Positions 9,186-17,655 of a stretch of 64,000 nt of DNA are shown in pieces (within the stretch, counting starts at the first letter, position 1; every line of letters begins with the position of its first letter). Below the pieces are notes generated by a model. It was given only the letters and a program-made list of their open reading frames with translations, searched no databases and was not told the DNA's origin. The DNA comes from Flavicella sp965243265 (GTDB lineage Bacteria; Bacteroidota; Bacteroidia; Flavobacteriales; Flavobacteriaceae), in assembly GCA_965243265.1 (NCBI GenBank), contig CBDEUL010000003.1, positions 28,814 through 92,813 on the forward strand, in the 5' to 3' direction. Made by a program: the position numbers and the translations under genes.

Positions 9186-9606
9186 ATTGTATCTGCTATT
9201 TTATTTATTGTTTTTATGCCTTATAATTACATAACAAATATACGATATATTGAAGTAAAAAGATCTTTTAATCTTTTATTTGAACCTGTGATTTACCTTG
9301 TTTTGAGCGAATTTTATTGCTGAAAATTTAATAAAAAATCTAAAAATTTATTTTTTAATCGAAGCTTTTAAACTTTGTTTGAAATAGGAGAAGTTTTTTA
9401 TTCTTTTTTTTGAAAAATTGAGAAAAATGACATTTTGTAAAAAAATAATGGATTTAGTTTTTTTGAGGATATTGTTTTTTAGGGCTGTTTTTAGATGGTC
9501 TTTTTAGAGATTTTATATGTAATTAAGCTTTTTTGTTTTAAAAATACATTTTTATATAAGTGTCTTTGTGTTTTGGTAAAGATTTTAACGGTTTTGTAGC
9601 CAGTTT
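9186..9606. other. 421-nt AT-rich intergenic region upstream of pflB
   Basis: Holds the pflB promoter candidate near 9235, a small AAAAGATCTTTT palindrome just upstream of it (about 9258-9269), and several poly-T/poly-A runs. I see no open reading frame. The right-hand end (about 9587-9603, AACGGTTTTGTAGCCAG) looks like the outer end of the cassette island, because an inverted TGGCTATAACGG recurs at about 10231-10242. No clear FNR/CRP palindrome (TTGAT-4-ATCAA) was found. Confidence 0.5.
9235..9242 (-). promoter_or_regulatory. Candidate pflB -7 element (TATATTTG)
   Basis: On the minus strand TATATTTG fits TAnnTTTG of the Bacteroidota primary sigma factor. It lies 50 nt before the pflB ATG, giving a leader of about 43 nt. 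A -33 TTG at the usual 19-21 bp is not obvious; instead an AAAAGATCTTTT palindrome sits there, which could be a regulator site. Confidence 0.45.
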
Positions 9607-10229
9607 TTATTTCATTTTTTCTTTAATTTCCAACAAGTCAGATATTCCCAAATTAAACCATTCTCCACGAATTCTTTTCTCATTAAATATATTATGTAAA
9701 TCCGTTTCAGTTGATTTTGGTGAATTCCACAAAGCTATGATTTCAGTTTCTGGATCTTCTCCTTGAAGAGTTTTTTCTCTTACTTTTGGTTTTATACTGC
9801 GACCAATTTTTGTGTATCCATTTCTCGGATTAAACATTAAGTAAATTTTATTCCCATTTTCCGCTATTACATTTTCATTATCTGTTGAAAAAACATCTTT
9901 AAAAGCCTCCATTAAATAAGTGTCTTTCGGATATTCTTGATTTATAACTTTTGCAAATCCAAGAGTAAAATCATTACGGCTTTGATCATTTATTTTAATC
10001 CTACAAACAGACCACTTAATTCAATTCTATTGTTGATATAAAATAAAAGATAATTGTTATCGGTTTTGTCATCTAACAGCCAAATTCCGTAACAATGCTT
10101 ATTTAGTCCATTCAAAACATTGTTTATAGGTCCATTATCAGATTCATTCATTTGAAGAATATCTTGTTCTGATAAGTACTGACAATTTTCGTTTATATAT
10201 TTTTGAATGTTATTCGGTATTTTTCTCAA
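9607..10229 (-). pseudogene. GIY-YIG / T5orf172-like gene, single-base frameshift
   Basis: Two frames read as one protein. Residues 1-79 start MRKIPNNIQKYI and stop in VGLK-TAA at 9990. The following frame continues INDQSRNDFTLGFAKVINQ and then runs into a GIY-YIG-like domain (KIYLMFNPRNGYTKIGRS, then TETDLHNIFNEKRIRGEWFNL). Adding one A to the A4 run near 9993-9996 restores a 207-residue protein, and the total length becomes divisible by three. The C-terminal part resembles T5orf172/MUG113-type GIY-YIG domains found in phage and mobile genes. It forms its own unit in the accessory island. It could be a real pseudogene or a homopolymer sequencing error. Confidence 0.6.
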
Positions 10230-10232
10230 ATT

Positions 10233-10436
10233 GGCTATAACGGTTTTGTATATGGCTCGTAGCGTGTAAAAAAAACACTAATTTTTCGGGTTAACACAGA
10301 GCCGAATTTTTATATTTTGTTTTAATTTTTCAGTTTTAAAGTCAAATTAAAAACTTGGCGGTCTTTGTAAATAAACACAGACCTTTCGATTAAACACTAA
10401 TCGCCCTATTTGCTATATATAGTGTTGGCAAACGTA
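10233..10436. repeat. Cassette-linker repeat, copy A (~200 bp)
   Basis: Shares a long stretch with 11302-11500, including CGTAGCGTGTAAAAA, TTAACACAGAGCCGAATTTT, TATATTTTGTTTT and AACCTTTCGRTTTAACACT-like blocks. By eye most positions match. The outer ends form an imperfect inverted repeat (ATAACGGTTTTGTATATGG against CTATATATAGTGTTGGC), and the middle contains self-complementary CAAATT/AATTTG-type arms, so a single strand could fold. It links the GIY-YIG unit to the next gene and fills the 210-nt gap between them. Confidence 0.75.
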
Positions 10437-10439
10437 ATT

Positions 10440-11294
10440 TTATTTTTCATACATTCTTTTTAACACTTGTATTATTTCTCCTAAAACATCTGTTTTGTTT
10501 TTAAAAGAGCCATTCTCAATTTTATATTTAGAAACCAAATTAGTAATTACTAAAGATGTAATCCTAGAACAAAGCAATAATACAGTTGAATAGTAACTAC
10601 TATTTCCATCAGCTTTTTGAATTGATGAATTTAATTGTCTGATACTAATATATTCAGAGTGAATATGGTTTGAATATAAGGAATGTGTTCTTGACAAGTT
10701 ACCTATTTTTATCATATCATAAATTTCTTCTGGCTTTTTTAATCTTGCATAACGAGGTTTGATATATTTACTTTTTTGTTTTTTTGATGTAGTTTTGAAC
10801 TCTTCAAGATTCCTCAGTCTATTTAATTCACTGGCAAGTTCATTCCTCATTTTTGTTATTGGTTCAAAATCCTTGGAATGATTATTGGTTAAGAAAATTT
10901 GCTGATTCAATCCTTGAATTTTGTAAACGCAAACTTTTAATTGTTGTGATACCTCAAAATCAATAAAAAAAAGATAACTCAGATTTACAAAGGTTTCAAT
11001 TTGCAATCTTGCGACAGAATATATTGCTGTCATATCATCCATAGGTAAATCCTTGTCACGTATTTTAATGGTAAAACCTTTGGAAAGGTCTATCAAACTC
11101 GAATTATGCTTTATTATTTGGATTAATAACTTTTCTAAAAGACCAGCATCTTCAAATTTGAGTTCAAAATCAAATAAGTCCTGAGTACAATTACCTAGTA
11201 ATGAGTTTAAATCTATTAAAATATCTCTTTGATTTTTGAGAGACATATCATTTAGTGCAAGTAAGGCTTTTATTTTTATACTCTGTTTTGTCAT
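10440..11294 (-). CDS. Hypothetical protein in a cassette-like unit
   Basis: A 284-residue, probably cytoplasmic and mostly helical protein that I do not recognise with certainty. The C-terminal part contains the pattern LSRTHSLYSNHIHSEYISIR (around residues 202-221) followed by a helix with SYYSTVLLLCSRI. This recalls the conserved Ser-Asn-x-x-His stretch of DUF5677-type proteins, but the match is weak. It has no signal peptide. It sits alone between two ~200-bp repeats, with an 8-bp inverted pair (GTTGGCAA at 10424-10431, TTGCCAAC at 11301-11308) at its edges, which suggests acquisition as a single-gene cassette. Function unknown. Confidence 0.65.
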   Translation of the reverse strand: MTKQSIKIKALLALNDMSLKNQRDILIDLNSLLGNCTQDLFDFELKFEDAGLLEKLLIQIIKHNSSLIDLSKGFTIKIRDKDLPMDDMTAIYSVARLQIETFVNLSYLFFIDFEVSQQLKVCVYKIQGLNQQIFLTNNHSKDFEPITKMRNELASELNRLRNLEEFKTTSKKQKSKYIKPRYARLKKPEEIYDMIKIGNLSRTHSLYSNHIHSEYISIRQLNSSIQKADGNSSYYSTVLLLCSRITSLVITNLVSKYKIENGSFKNKTDVLGEIIQVLKRMYEK

Positions 11295-11300
11295 TTATGA

Positions 11301-11500
11301 TTGCCAACGGTCTTGTGTATGAAACGTAGCGTGTAAAAAGACACTAGCTTTTCGGATTAACACAGAGCCGAATTTTTATATTTTGTTTTTAATTTTTCTT
11401 TTTTAAAAGCCAAATTAAAAATTTGGCGGACTTTATAAATGTAGACAAACCTTTCGGTTTAACACTTATTAGCTATGTTTTATACACGTTGTTGTAAGCT
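11301..11500. repeat. Cassette-linker repeat, copy B (~200 bp)
   Basis: Second copy of the repeat at 10233-10436 in the same orientation. It starts CCAACGGTCTTGTGTATGAAACG and ends TTTTATACACGTTG with GTTGTAAGC, and the two ends are roughly complementary (GTTTYATACAC). The internal CCAAATT-AAA-AATTTGG is a short palindrome. Together with 11501-11613, a GC-richer tail with repeated TTGGC/GCCAA motifs, it fills the 319-nt gap before the four-gene operon. I see no coding sequence in it. Confidence 0.75.
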
Positions 11501-11613
11501 GGCTTTTTCTTTCAGCTTGGTTTTTAGCGTTGGCAAAGACATACTCTTTGGCAAGTTTTGGCTTATGTGTCGGATGGTGTGACTTGCCAATGTGTATGGC
11601 TTTAAGCGTTGGC
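11491..11613. repeat. Left inverted end of the four-gene cassette
   Basis: Begins GTTGTAAGC (11491-11499), which is repeated inverted as GCTTACAAC at 17839-17847. The following ~100 nt contain several AGCGTTGGC and TTGGCAAG motifs, also present in 17745-17800 (GGGCGTTGGC, CAGCGTTGGC, GTGTCGGCA). It follows the 3' end of the HerA-like gene. The pairing marks 11.49-17.85 kb as one unit. Confidence 0.6.
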
Positions 11614-13190
11614 CTATATATTTTCATTTTTTTTCGTTTTCCACCATTGTCTTAATTCAATCATTTTCGGTTCGCCAATATTTATAAGTCCTTTTCCTGA
11701 TTCAAGTTTTTTGATTTCAGTTTCTAATTTATATTTACTGCTCGGTGTTCCAACAAAGTTACTAATGGCTTTATAATCCTTATTTTGAACATTCAAACAA
11801 ATAGGAAGTTTTACTTGTGATGCAAAATCAAAGTCTTTTGTTTTGTAGTCTTCAACTCCTTGTGAAAGCATAACGATAATAACACCTTTTGACCTTAATA
11901 ATCTCAAAAGTTCCTCAAGAGCCTTTCTAGCATTTTTATTTTTTAAGTATATATGAGCTTCATCAATTACAATTACATAACGTAATGGGAAAATATGGTC
12001 TTTTGGTTCGCAATCATTTGTAGAACTAAATAAGAATTGAAATATCTCAATAATAAGAATACAACTAACTGTCTTAAAGTGTCAGATAAAGCAGGTGGAA
12101 GATTCAGATATAAACTTTTATCTAAAATGTTTGGATTATTAGGATTGCAATTAAATATGTTTGTGGACAAATCACGAATTATTGAATATAATGTGTCTTG
12201 CCTAATATTGTTTTCCTCATAGTAATTTTCTAATTCCTCAAATAATTCTAAAATAGTGGGATAACCACCATTTTTACTGTCTAATAAATCATTAATTAGA
12301 GTAATTAAAATATTCTCTTGGCTAACGCCCATTCTAGGAACGAAAGTAGATATCGTATCAACAAAAGCTCTTATGCTAAAAGGTCTCTGTCTTTCGTCAA
12401 GATTTATAGATAAAAATGGGTTAAACTCAATACCACCATCATTTACAATATCAACAAACTCACATTTTGTAGCATCCAGAAAAGGTTTTAATTGCTCTGG
12501 GTTTCCTTCTCCTTTGTAATCAAAGAAGATAAACTTCAGTTCATTATTAGTGTTTTTAGAAATTTGATATAAAATATCTTTCATTAATTGAGTTTTTCCA
12601 GAACCTGCCATTCCTGCAATTGCAATATTTCTATTGTCAAACTCTCTTAAATCATTAATTTTTATAACAACATTTTCGCCTTCTTCTGTTTGGCCTAATT
12701 CAAAAGTTAAAAGGTCTTCAAACTCTTTAATATCAATGTTTTTTGAAGAAATGTTTGTTTTAATAACATTTTTCCTTAAATCCAGTCCACTTTTAACAAC
12801 TTTTAGAAGAATATCAATGTGGTCACCTTTAGAAATGTTAGCATTTTCAATTTTACTATTCCAAATTTCTAAACCGTGATTTAGATGAAGTTTAAACAGT
12901 TTTATAAATTCATCTTCAAATGTAATTCTGCCATAATGTTGGTCAAGAATAGATTTAAAAATTATTGTATTTGAACCATTTCCTATAACGGTACCAAAAA
13001 TTGCTTTATCATCTCTAAATTCTTTACCATCAGAGCTTGGAATAATATCATTTTCAATGTCAAATATTTTACCTGATAGCAAACTATTCGAAAATGCAAT
13101 ACGAGGAACTATTCCGTCATTTTTAAAATTGTATAAGGTTTTTAACTTATATAATAATTCGTCATTTTCTTTGCTTATTTTAATTCTCAT
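11614..13190 (-). pseudogene. DndE-HerA fusion ATPase, single-base frameshift
   Basis: Residues 1 to about 105 (MRIKISKENDELLYKLK, then FIKLFKLHLNHGLEIW) look like DndE, the small DNA-binding subunit of DNA phosphorothioation. They are followed by a HerA/FtsK-type ATPase with Walker A GMAGSGKT at 193-200. The first frame stops at 11973. The next frame carries Walker B VIVIDEAH and the C-terminus ending at 11614. The shift lies near 12056-12063 (GTTGTATTCTTATT); one extra T gives VVFLIIEIF and a 525-residue protein, with a total length of 1578 nt divisible by three. As written, Walker A and B are separated, so the protein would be inactive unless this is a sequencing error. Its ATG overlaps the dndD-like stop by 11 nt. 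Confidence 0.75.
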
Positions 13191-15282
13191 AACCTTGGAA
13201 ATAACCTGTTTTTAAATTTGTGTTTGCCCCATCATTAAATAATAAATAGGATTTAGAAATATTTGCTGAAATGTCTTTATGCCGTTTAGGTGTAATCTCA
13301 CTATTTGTAGAGAATAATACAACTTGTTCAGACAGAGCAGGATAATATTTTTTAGTAATATTATCTCTATGTTCTTCATCAAGTCTTCCAAGAGGTGTAT
13401 CTATAAATATTGGTAAACTTTGTATTGATTCGTTTAATATTGCTTTTATTAAGCACGAAATATAAATTTGTTTTTCACCAGATGATAAGCTCTCCTTTCT
13501 AATTTCATTATCGTCTTGGTCCAAAAGAGTTATTTTCATTCCTTGGCCAGATGCTAAAATGGTAACTTTTACATCTTCAATAAACTTGCTACTATTTTCT
13601 TCACTTCCAAGTTTGTGCATTAAAATTTTTAACTCGCTTAAAATTGTTTTTTCAAGACTGTCTTTATGTTTGTTTTTCTGTTCTTCGAGGAATGAATTTA
13701 AGACGTCAATGTACTTTTGACTTTCTTTAATCTTAATTTTGTTTTGGGCATTAACATCAACCTTTTTAACTAATACAGACAATTGTTGATTTAGCCTTAT
13801 TATGTCACCTTTAAGTTTGTTTATTCGCTGATTATTCTCTCCAATTTTTCTGTTATTTTCTGTGATATTATAATCTGCTATTTCTTTTTTTGATGAATAG
13901 TCTAAAATCAACTCATCTTCCATATCAGCATCAACTTTGCTTAACGTTTTGTTTAATTCTGAAAGTTTGATTCTTGTTTTGTTGAATTCTTCAATTGTAG
14001 TTTCGAATAAGTCTTTTGATTGAGAACTTACAAGATTAATTGCATCATAGATTAAGCTTTTTTCAGAATTGTTTAAATCGTGTTCAAATTCTAAATCTTG
14101 ATAATCTCCATTAGAATCAAACAATTCCGAACCTAAATTTTTGGCCTTATCGTAATAAAAAAGCTTGTCCTTGAATGACATAGTAGAATTTTCAGGTTCA
14201 GGTGGTTTATTAAAAAGTAGCTCTATAAAATTTTCAATTTTTTCAGAATTTTCTTTTGAAGAATTTTGAGATATTGAGTTTTTCTCTTGAATTTCAAGAT
14301 GTTCGCTTACTTCTTCAAGTTTTCCTGTCAAAATAGCTAACGGAATTATTTCGCTTAATTCATTGAATTTTTCAGATAGTTCAAACTCCTTTGCTTTAAG
14401 CTTTTCTATTTCAGATAAAATTGATTCTCTGTCAAATGTCGAATTCCCTTGTTTACTGTGTTGCGATATGAGGTTATCGTATTGTCTTATGGTTTTCTTT
14501 AAATCATCAATCTCTTTAAGTTTTTCAGCATTCTCTTCTTCAAGCTTTTCAATATCAATTTCAGAGAGTTCAATTGCTTTTTCTTTATCAACTATTTGTT
14601 CTTGTAAGTTTTTTGTCGCTCCTTCTTTTTTCAATGTATTAATGTAAAACTCTATATCCTCAATTAGAGTGTCGTATGTATCAAGACCTAATATTTTGCC
14701 TAATGCATCATTTATAAAACTACCTTCTTCCTTAATAGATAAATTTGCAATTTCAGAGATTTTTTCTGCATCAAAAAACACAAATTTTGCAGCATCTATT
14801 GGAATTATATAATCATTGATGAAATTAATTTTATCAGCTTCATCTTCAAAGATTTTCATATTTGAATTAGTATCTGAAATAGAAAGTGTTTCGTTCATAC
14901 TAATAACATTAAATGTTCTGGTTATGATAACACTATCAGAGTTTGAATTTAGTTTATTCAATTCTGGTAATTCTATTTCTGAAACTTCTATACTAACTGA
15001 AAATGTATCCTTGTTTTCTCTTTTTGCTGTCCAATTTATAGACTGTTGCATAAAAGATGAATAGTTTTTTTCTTTTTGGATTTCCTTTTTAAAGTTATCA
15101 TCAATTTGAGAAATTTTCTCGCCATAAAGACACCAAACTATGGATAATAAGAAGTTTGTTTTACCATAGCCATTTCTACCACCAATAACTACAATATTTT
15201 GGTCGGTATCAGTTGTTAAATCAATATTTACAGCATTGTAATATTGTCTAAAATTGTTGATTTTTATATTTGAGAACTTCAT
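13180..15282 (-). CDS. DndD-like SMC/Rad50-type ATPase
   Basis: A 700-residue ABC-type ATPase of the DndD group. Walker A GGRNGYGKTN is at 34-43, preceded by IKINNFRQYYNAV. The signature LSSGEKQ is near 589-595 and Walker B/D-loop LPIFIDTPLGRLDEEHR near 612. Long coiled-coil arms run at about 215-330 and 430-550, without a CxxC zinc hook. DTPLGRLD followed by HR and then STNSEI is the diagnostic DndD ending. DndD works with DndC and DndE in DNA backbone sulfur modification, but no dndB or dndC is nearby. It overlaps the 60-residue gene upstream (ATGA) and the DndE-HerA gene downstream. An ATP-driven DNA-sensing role is inferred. Confidence 0.85.
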   Translation of the reverse strand: MKFSNIKINNFRQYYNAVNIDLTTDTDQNIVVIGGRNGYGKTNFLLSIVWCLYGEKISQIDDNFKKEIQKEKNYSSFMQQSINWTAKRENKDTFSVSIEVSEIELPELNKLNSNSDSVIITRTFNVISMNETLSISDTNSNMKIFEDEADKINFINDYIIPIDAAKFVFFDAEKISEIANLSIKEEGSFINDALGKILGLDTYDTLIEDIEFYINTLKKEGATKNLQEQIVDKEKAIELSEIDIEKLEEENAEKLKEIDDLKKTIRQYDNLISQHSKQGNSTFDRESILSEIEKLKAKEFELSEKFNELSEIIPLAILTGKLEEVSEHLEIQEKNSISQNSSKENSEKIENFIELLFNKPPEPENSTMSFKDKLFYYDKAKNLGSELFDSNGDYQDLEFEHDLNNSEKSLIYDAINLVSSQSKDLFETTIEEFNKTRIKLSELNKTLSKVDADMEDELILDYSSKKEIADYNITENNRKIGENNQRINKLKGDIIRLNQQLSVLVKKVDVNAQNKIKIKESQKYIDVLNSFLEEQKNKHKDSLEKTILSELKILMHKLGSEENSSKFIEDVKVTILASGQGMKITLLDQDDNEIRKESLSSGEKQIYISCLIKAILNESIQSLPIFIDTPLGRLDEEHRDNITKKYYPALSEQVVLFSTNSEITPKRHKDISANISKSYLLFNDGANTNLKTGYFQGYEN

Positions 15283-15461
15283 TTTATTGCTTTTTCAATA
15301 ACGGCATTAATTTTTTGCTGATGGTAATTATTTCTTTTCAGCAACTTCTTTGTTTTAACTGAATCCAATAAAGTTTCAATAGATTCAAAGTTGACTTCTT
15401 TATCATTACAAATCTGTTTGAGTCTTTCGCTTTGCAATAGTTTAGTTTCTTTTATTTTCAT
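15279..15461 (-). CDS. 60-residue protein of the DndD/HerA operon
   Basis: Small, charged, helical protein (MKIKETKLLQSERLKQICND, then VNFESIETLLDSVKTKKLLK). It overlaps the end of the upstream DNA-binding gene by 20 nt and shares an ATGA stop-start with the DndD-like gene, so translation is coupled on both sides. The same frame is open further upstream, but the conserved-looking part begins at ATG 15459-15461. It recalls the short proteins seen beside DNA-modification and ABC-ATPase defence operons, but I cannot assign a family. The tight overlaps argue that it is a real subunit of the system. Confidence 0.6.
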   Translation of the reverse strand: MKIKETKLLQSERLKQICNDKEVNFESIETLLDSVKTKKLLKRNNYHQQKINAVIEKAIK

Positions 15462-17655
15462 ATTTAATATTTTGAAGAAGTTTAGCAACTTCAATAAATT
15501 TATTTTCTTCTTTGCTATCAAGTTCATTTTTATCAAATAGCTTTCTCTGTTTGTAAAAGAATTGATATAAATTTTCCTCACCATTCTTATTAGCTGATGG
15601 CAGTCTTTGATTATTTGAAACAAATGAAATTAATTCTTGATATTTCTCATTTGAATTTAATCTTCGTCTACCATTTATGTTTGGATATTTTGCTAATAAA
15701 CTGTTTAATTTTTCTACTTTATTATTAGCAAGTTTTCCTTTATTTTGTTTACTTTTTTGAACATTAAGCCAACGGTATAGTTTTATTTCCTTTTCAGGCA
15801 CACCATTTGAAAACGGTAGCCTTTTTTCTATTGAGACAAAATTTTGAAGCATTTCAACCCTTTCTTCCCAAGTTTTTTTATCGGTTTTCTGGACTTCCGA
15901 TATTTTCTTAAAGTCTGATTCGTATTTTTTTATTGTTAACCCTATATGCGAACCTTTAAAAAAGATGTACAATCCAGATTCATCAAGTTTTAAATTTTGA
16001 AGAATGCTATATTGATTTGATTTTGGACGATATTTTAAAACGTGTTCTGTTATATCCGAAATATGTTTCGGTACAACAAATTGCATTAAATATTCTTCAA
16101 CAATATCTCGTATTGTACCTCCTTTGAAATTGTCCAATTCACTTTCCCATTTTTTCAAACCAAATACACTTTTTCTACCAATTGGCACAAAACCATTTTT
16201 CCGTTTCATTGAAACTCTGATTTTTGCTTCTTCTGTGTCATAGTTGGGATGCAGTTCCATTACCTTTTCAAAAATCTCTTTAACTTTTGAAGGTTTTCCT
16301 AAATGTTCAAGTGCTTCAAAAGCATATTCGTGTGCTTGTCGAGAAGTGTTTCTTTTGAAATTTATGTTTTCTTCTAAATCAATATAAATTTCAAATTCTT
16401 CATTAATTATTTTTTCACAGATTGGGAACAACAATTCTAGAACATCAATATTGTTATTTGATAGAAACTTTGATAAATAGCTTTTGAAATTAAAGGAATA
16501 CGATTCCTCAATTCTATCGCTTACCCTGTTTGAAATATCATTAGTAAAAGAAGTGAAATCAAATTCCAATACTAATTCTTTTTCTACCAAATAGAAGTTA
16601 TTCCAATTGTGTCTGTTACGAGAATTAAAATATTTTGGTTGTAAAACATCTTCATAATTCCCAATTAAAGAAAAACTCTCGTTTGTATATGCTGAAAGTA
16701 TGTATGTGATAAATTCTCTAGAAAAATTTGTGTTATTTGATTGGTTGATTTTATCTAAAATATCGGTGTTTATTTCAATATAAATAGAATCAACATCTAT
16801 GCTATATTTTTGAAATAAATCGTCATTGAAATTAGAAATAAAAAGCAGCTTGTTAAATAATTCTTCAAGACAAAGCTTTCTTATTTGTCTTACTCTTTCT
16901 CTTGAAAGGTCAACTTGTTCAGCTATCTCATCAAGCGTAAGTTCTTTTTGATTATTGAATAGCTTCAATACTCGCTTGACAATAACCGTTTGAGTTTCAT
17001 CAAAAAATGCGTTTTGATTTAAGAGAAATTCTGTAAGTTGAAAAATAGATTCTGATTCTAATATTTCATTTGGAACCAATGGGATATCGAAAGTTCGTTG
17101 TATTAAAAATTTATTTTTTAATGCTATTAAATACTTTTCATCTCTTGTTTGGTTTACGTCAAATATGAAATCTTTAATAATTGAAATATAAATTTCTATT
17201 TCAGGTACACATTTAGCACCAACGTTTTTTATATTTTGAACATTGAAACTTTCAGAGAGTAAAATTTTTTCTGCAAAGTTTTTAACCTTAAGATTGTTTT
17301 TTAAATGTAAAGAGATTGCGTTTTTACTCCTTACAGATAGGCTAGTAGTATTTACAAAAATAAAGCTATTTATTACTTCTCTTTGAACTCTTGTTAAGTT
17401 TGAAATTATGCTTTTAAGAGGATTTTCTTCTTTGACTTCAATTTCTTTGTTTTCAAAATATCCGTCTGGGTATTTATTACATATCTCAATGAGTTCTTCA
17501 TTTGATTTTCTACCACAATTATGAAGTTTTTCGAATGATTTATTTTTGTAATAATACTTCTTTAAATCAGATATAGAGTTTAATTCGCTGTATTTGCAAA
17601 CGTGGTATGACCTAACACTTATTTCTTCTTTTTTATAGATTTCGTCAATTGTCAT
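15442..17655 (-). CDS. Multi-domain DNA-binding protein (alpha-CTD-like HhH, sigma-4-like HTH, HARE-HTH, HA repeats)
   Basis: A 737-residue protein that opens the DndD/HerA operon. It has two RNA polymerase alpha-CTD-like helix-hairpin-helix modules (LHNCGRKSNEELIEIC at 44-59; IKNVGAKCVPEIEIY at 142-156). A sigma-70 region-4-like HTH follows (LTLDEIAEQVDLSRERVRQI, 239-258), then a HARE-HTH-like winged helix (about 440-503, LGKPSKVKEIF to VPIGRKSVFGLKKW) and a second, weaker winged helix (about 515-578). Two helicase-associated-type repeats (about 594-660 and 670-725, each with RLP and YRW/YQF cores) complete it. No catalytic motif is visible. It probably recognises DNA or diverts transcription for the system; the domain calls are by eye. 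Confidence 0.65.
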   Translation of the reverse strand: MTIDEIYKKEEISVRSYHVCKYSELNSISDLKKYYYKNKSFEKLHNCGRKSNEELIEICNKYPDGYFENKEIEVKEENPLKSIISNLTRVQREVINSFIFVNTTSLSVRSKNAISLHLKNNLKVKNFAEKILLSESFNVQNIKNVGAKCVPEIEIYISIIKDFIFDVNQTRDEKYLIALKNKFLIQRTFDIPLVPNEILESESIFQLTEFLLNQNAFFDETQTVIVKRVLKLFNNQKELTLDEIAEQVDLSRERVRQIRKLCLEELFNKLLFISNFNDDLFQKYSIDVDSIYIEINTDILDKINQSNNTNFSREFITYILSAYTNESFSLIGNYEDVLQPKYFNSRNRHNWNNFYLVEKELVLEFDFTSFTNDISNRVSDRIEESYSFNFKSYLSKFLSNNNIDVLELLFPICEKIINEEFEIYIDLEENINFKRNTSRQAHEYAFEALEHLGKPSKVKEIFEKVMELHPNYDTEEAKIRVSMKRKNGFVPIGRKSVFGLKKWESELDNFKGGTIRDIVEEYLMQFVVPKHISDITEHVLKYRPKSNQYSILQNLKLDESGLYIFFKGSHIGLTIKKYESDFKKISEVQKTDKKTWEERVEMLQNFVSIEKRLPFSNGVPEKEIKLYRWLNVQKSKQNKGKLANNKVEKLNSLLAKYPNINGRRRLNSNEKYQELISFVSNNQRLPSANKNGEENLYQFFYKQRKLFDKNELDSKEENKFIEVAKLLQNIKYENKRN

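Noticed and set aside
9990..10229. Separate 79-residue gene upstream of the GIY-YIG-like protein
   Set aside because: It ends in a stop one base before a continuing frame, and together they give a consistent protein, so it is treated as part of the broken gene.
10233..11500. Classic integron attC sites
   Set aside because: The end motifs do not fit RYYYAAC/GTTRRRY well, and no IntI is present; kept only as cassette-like repeats.
11614..11907. Separate 97-residue gene after the HerA-like gene
   Set aside because: Its sequence (VIIVMLSQGVED) follows directly from Walker B of the upstream HerA frame; it is the C-terminus, not a new gene.
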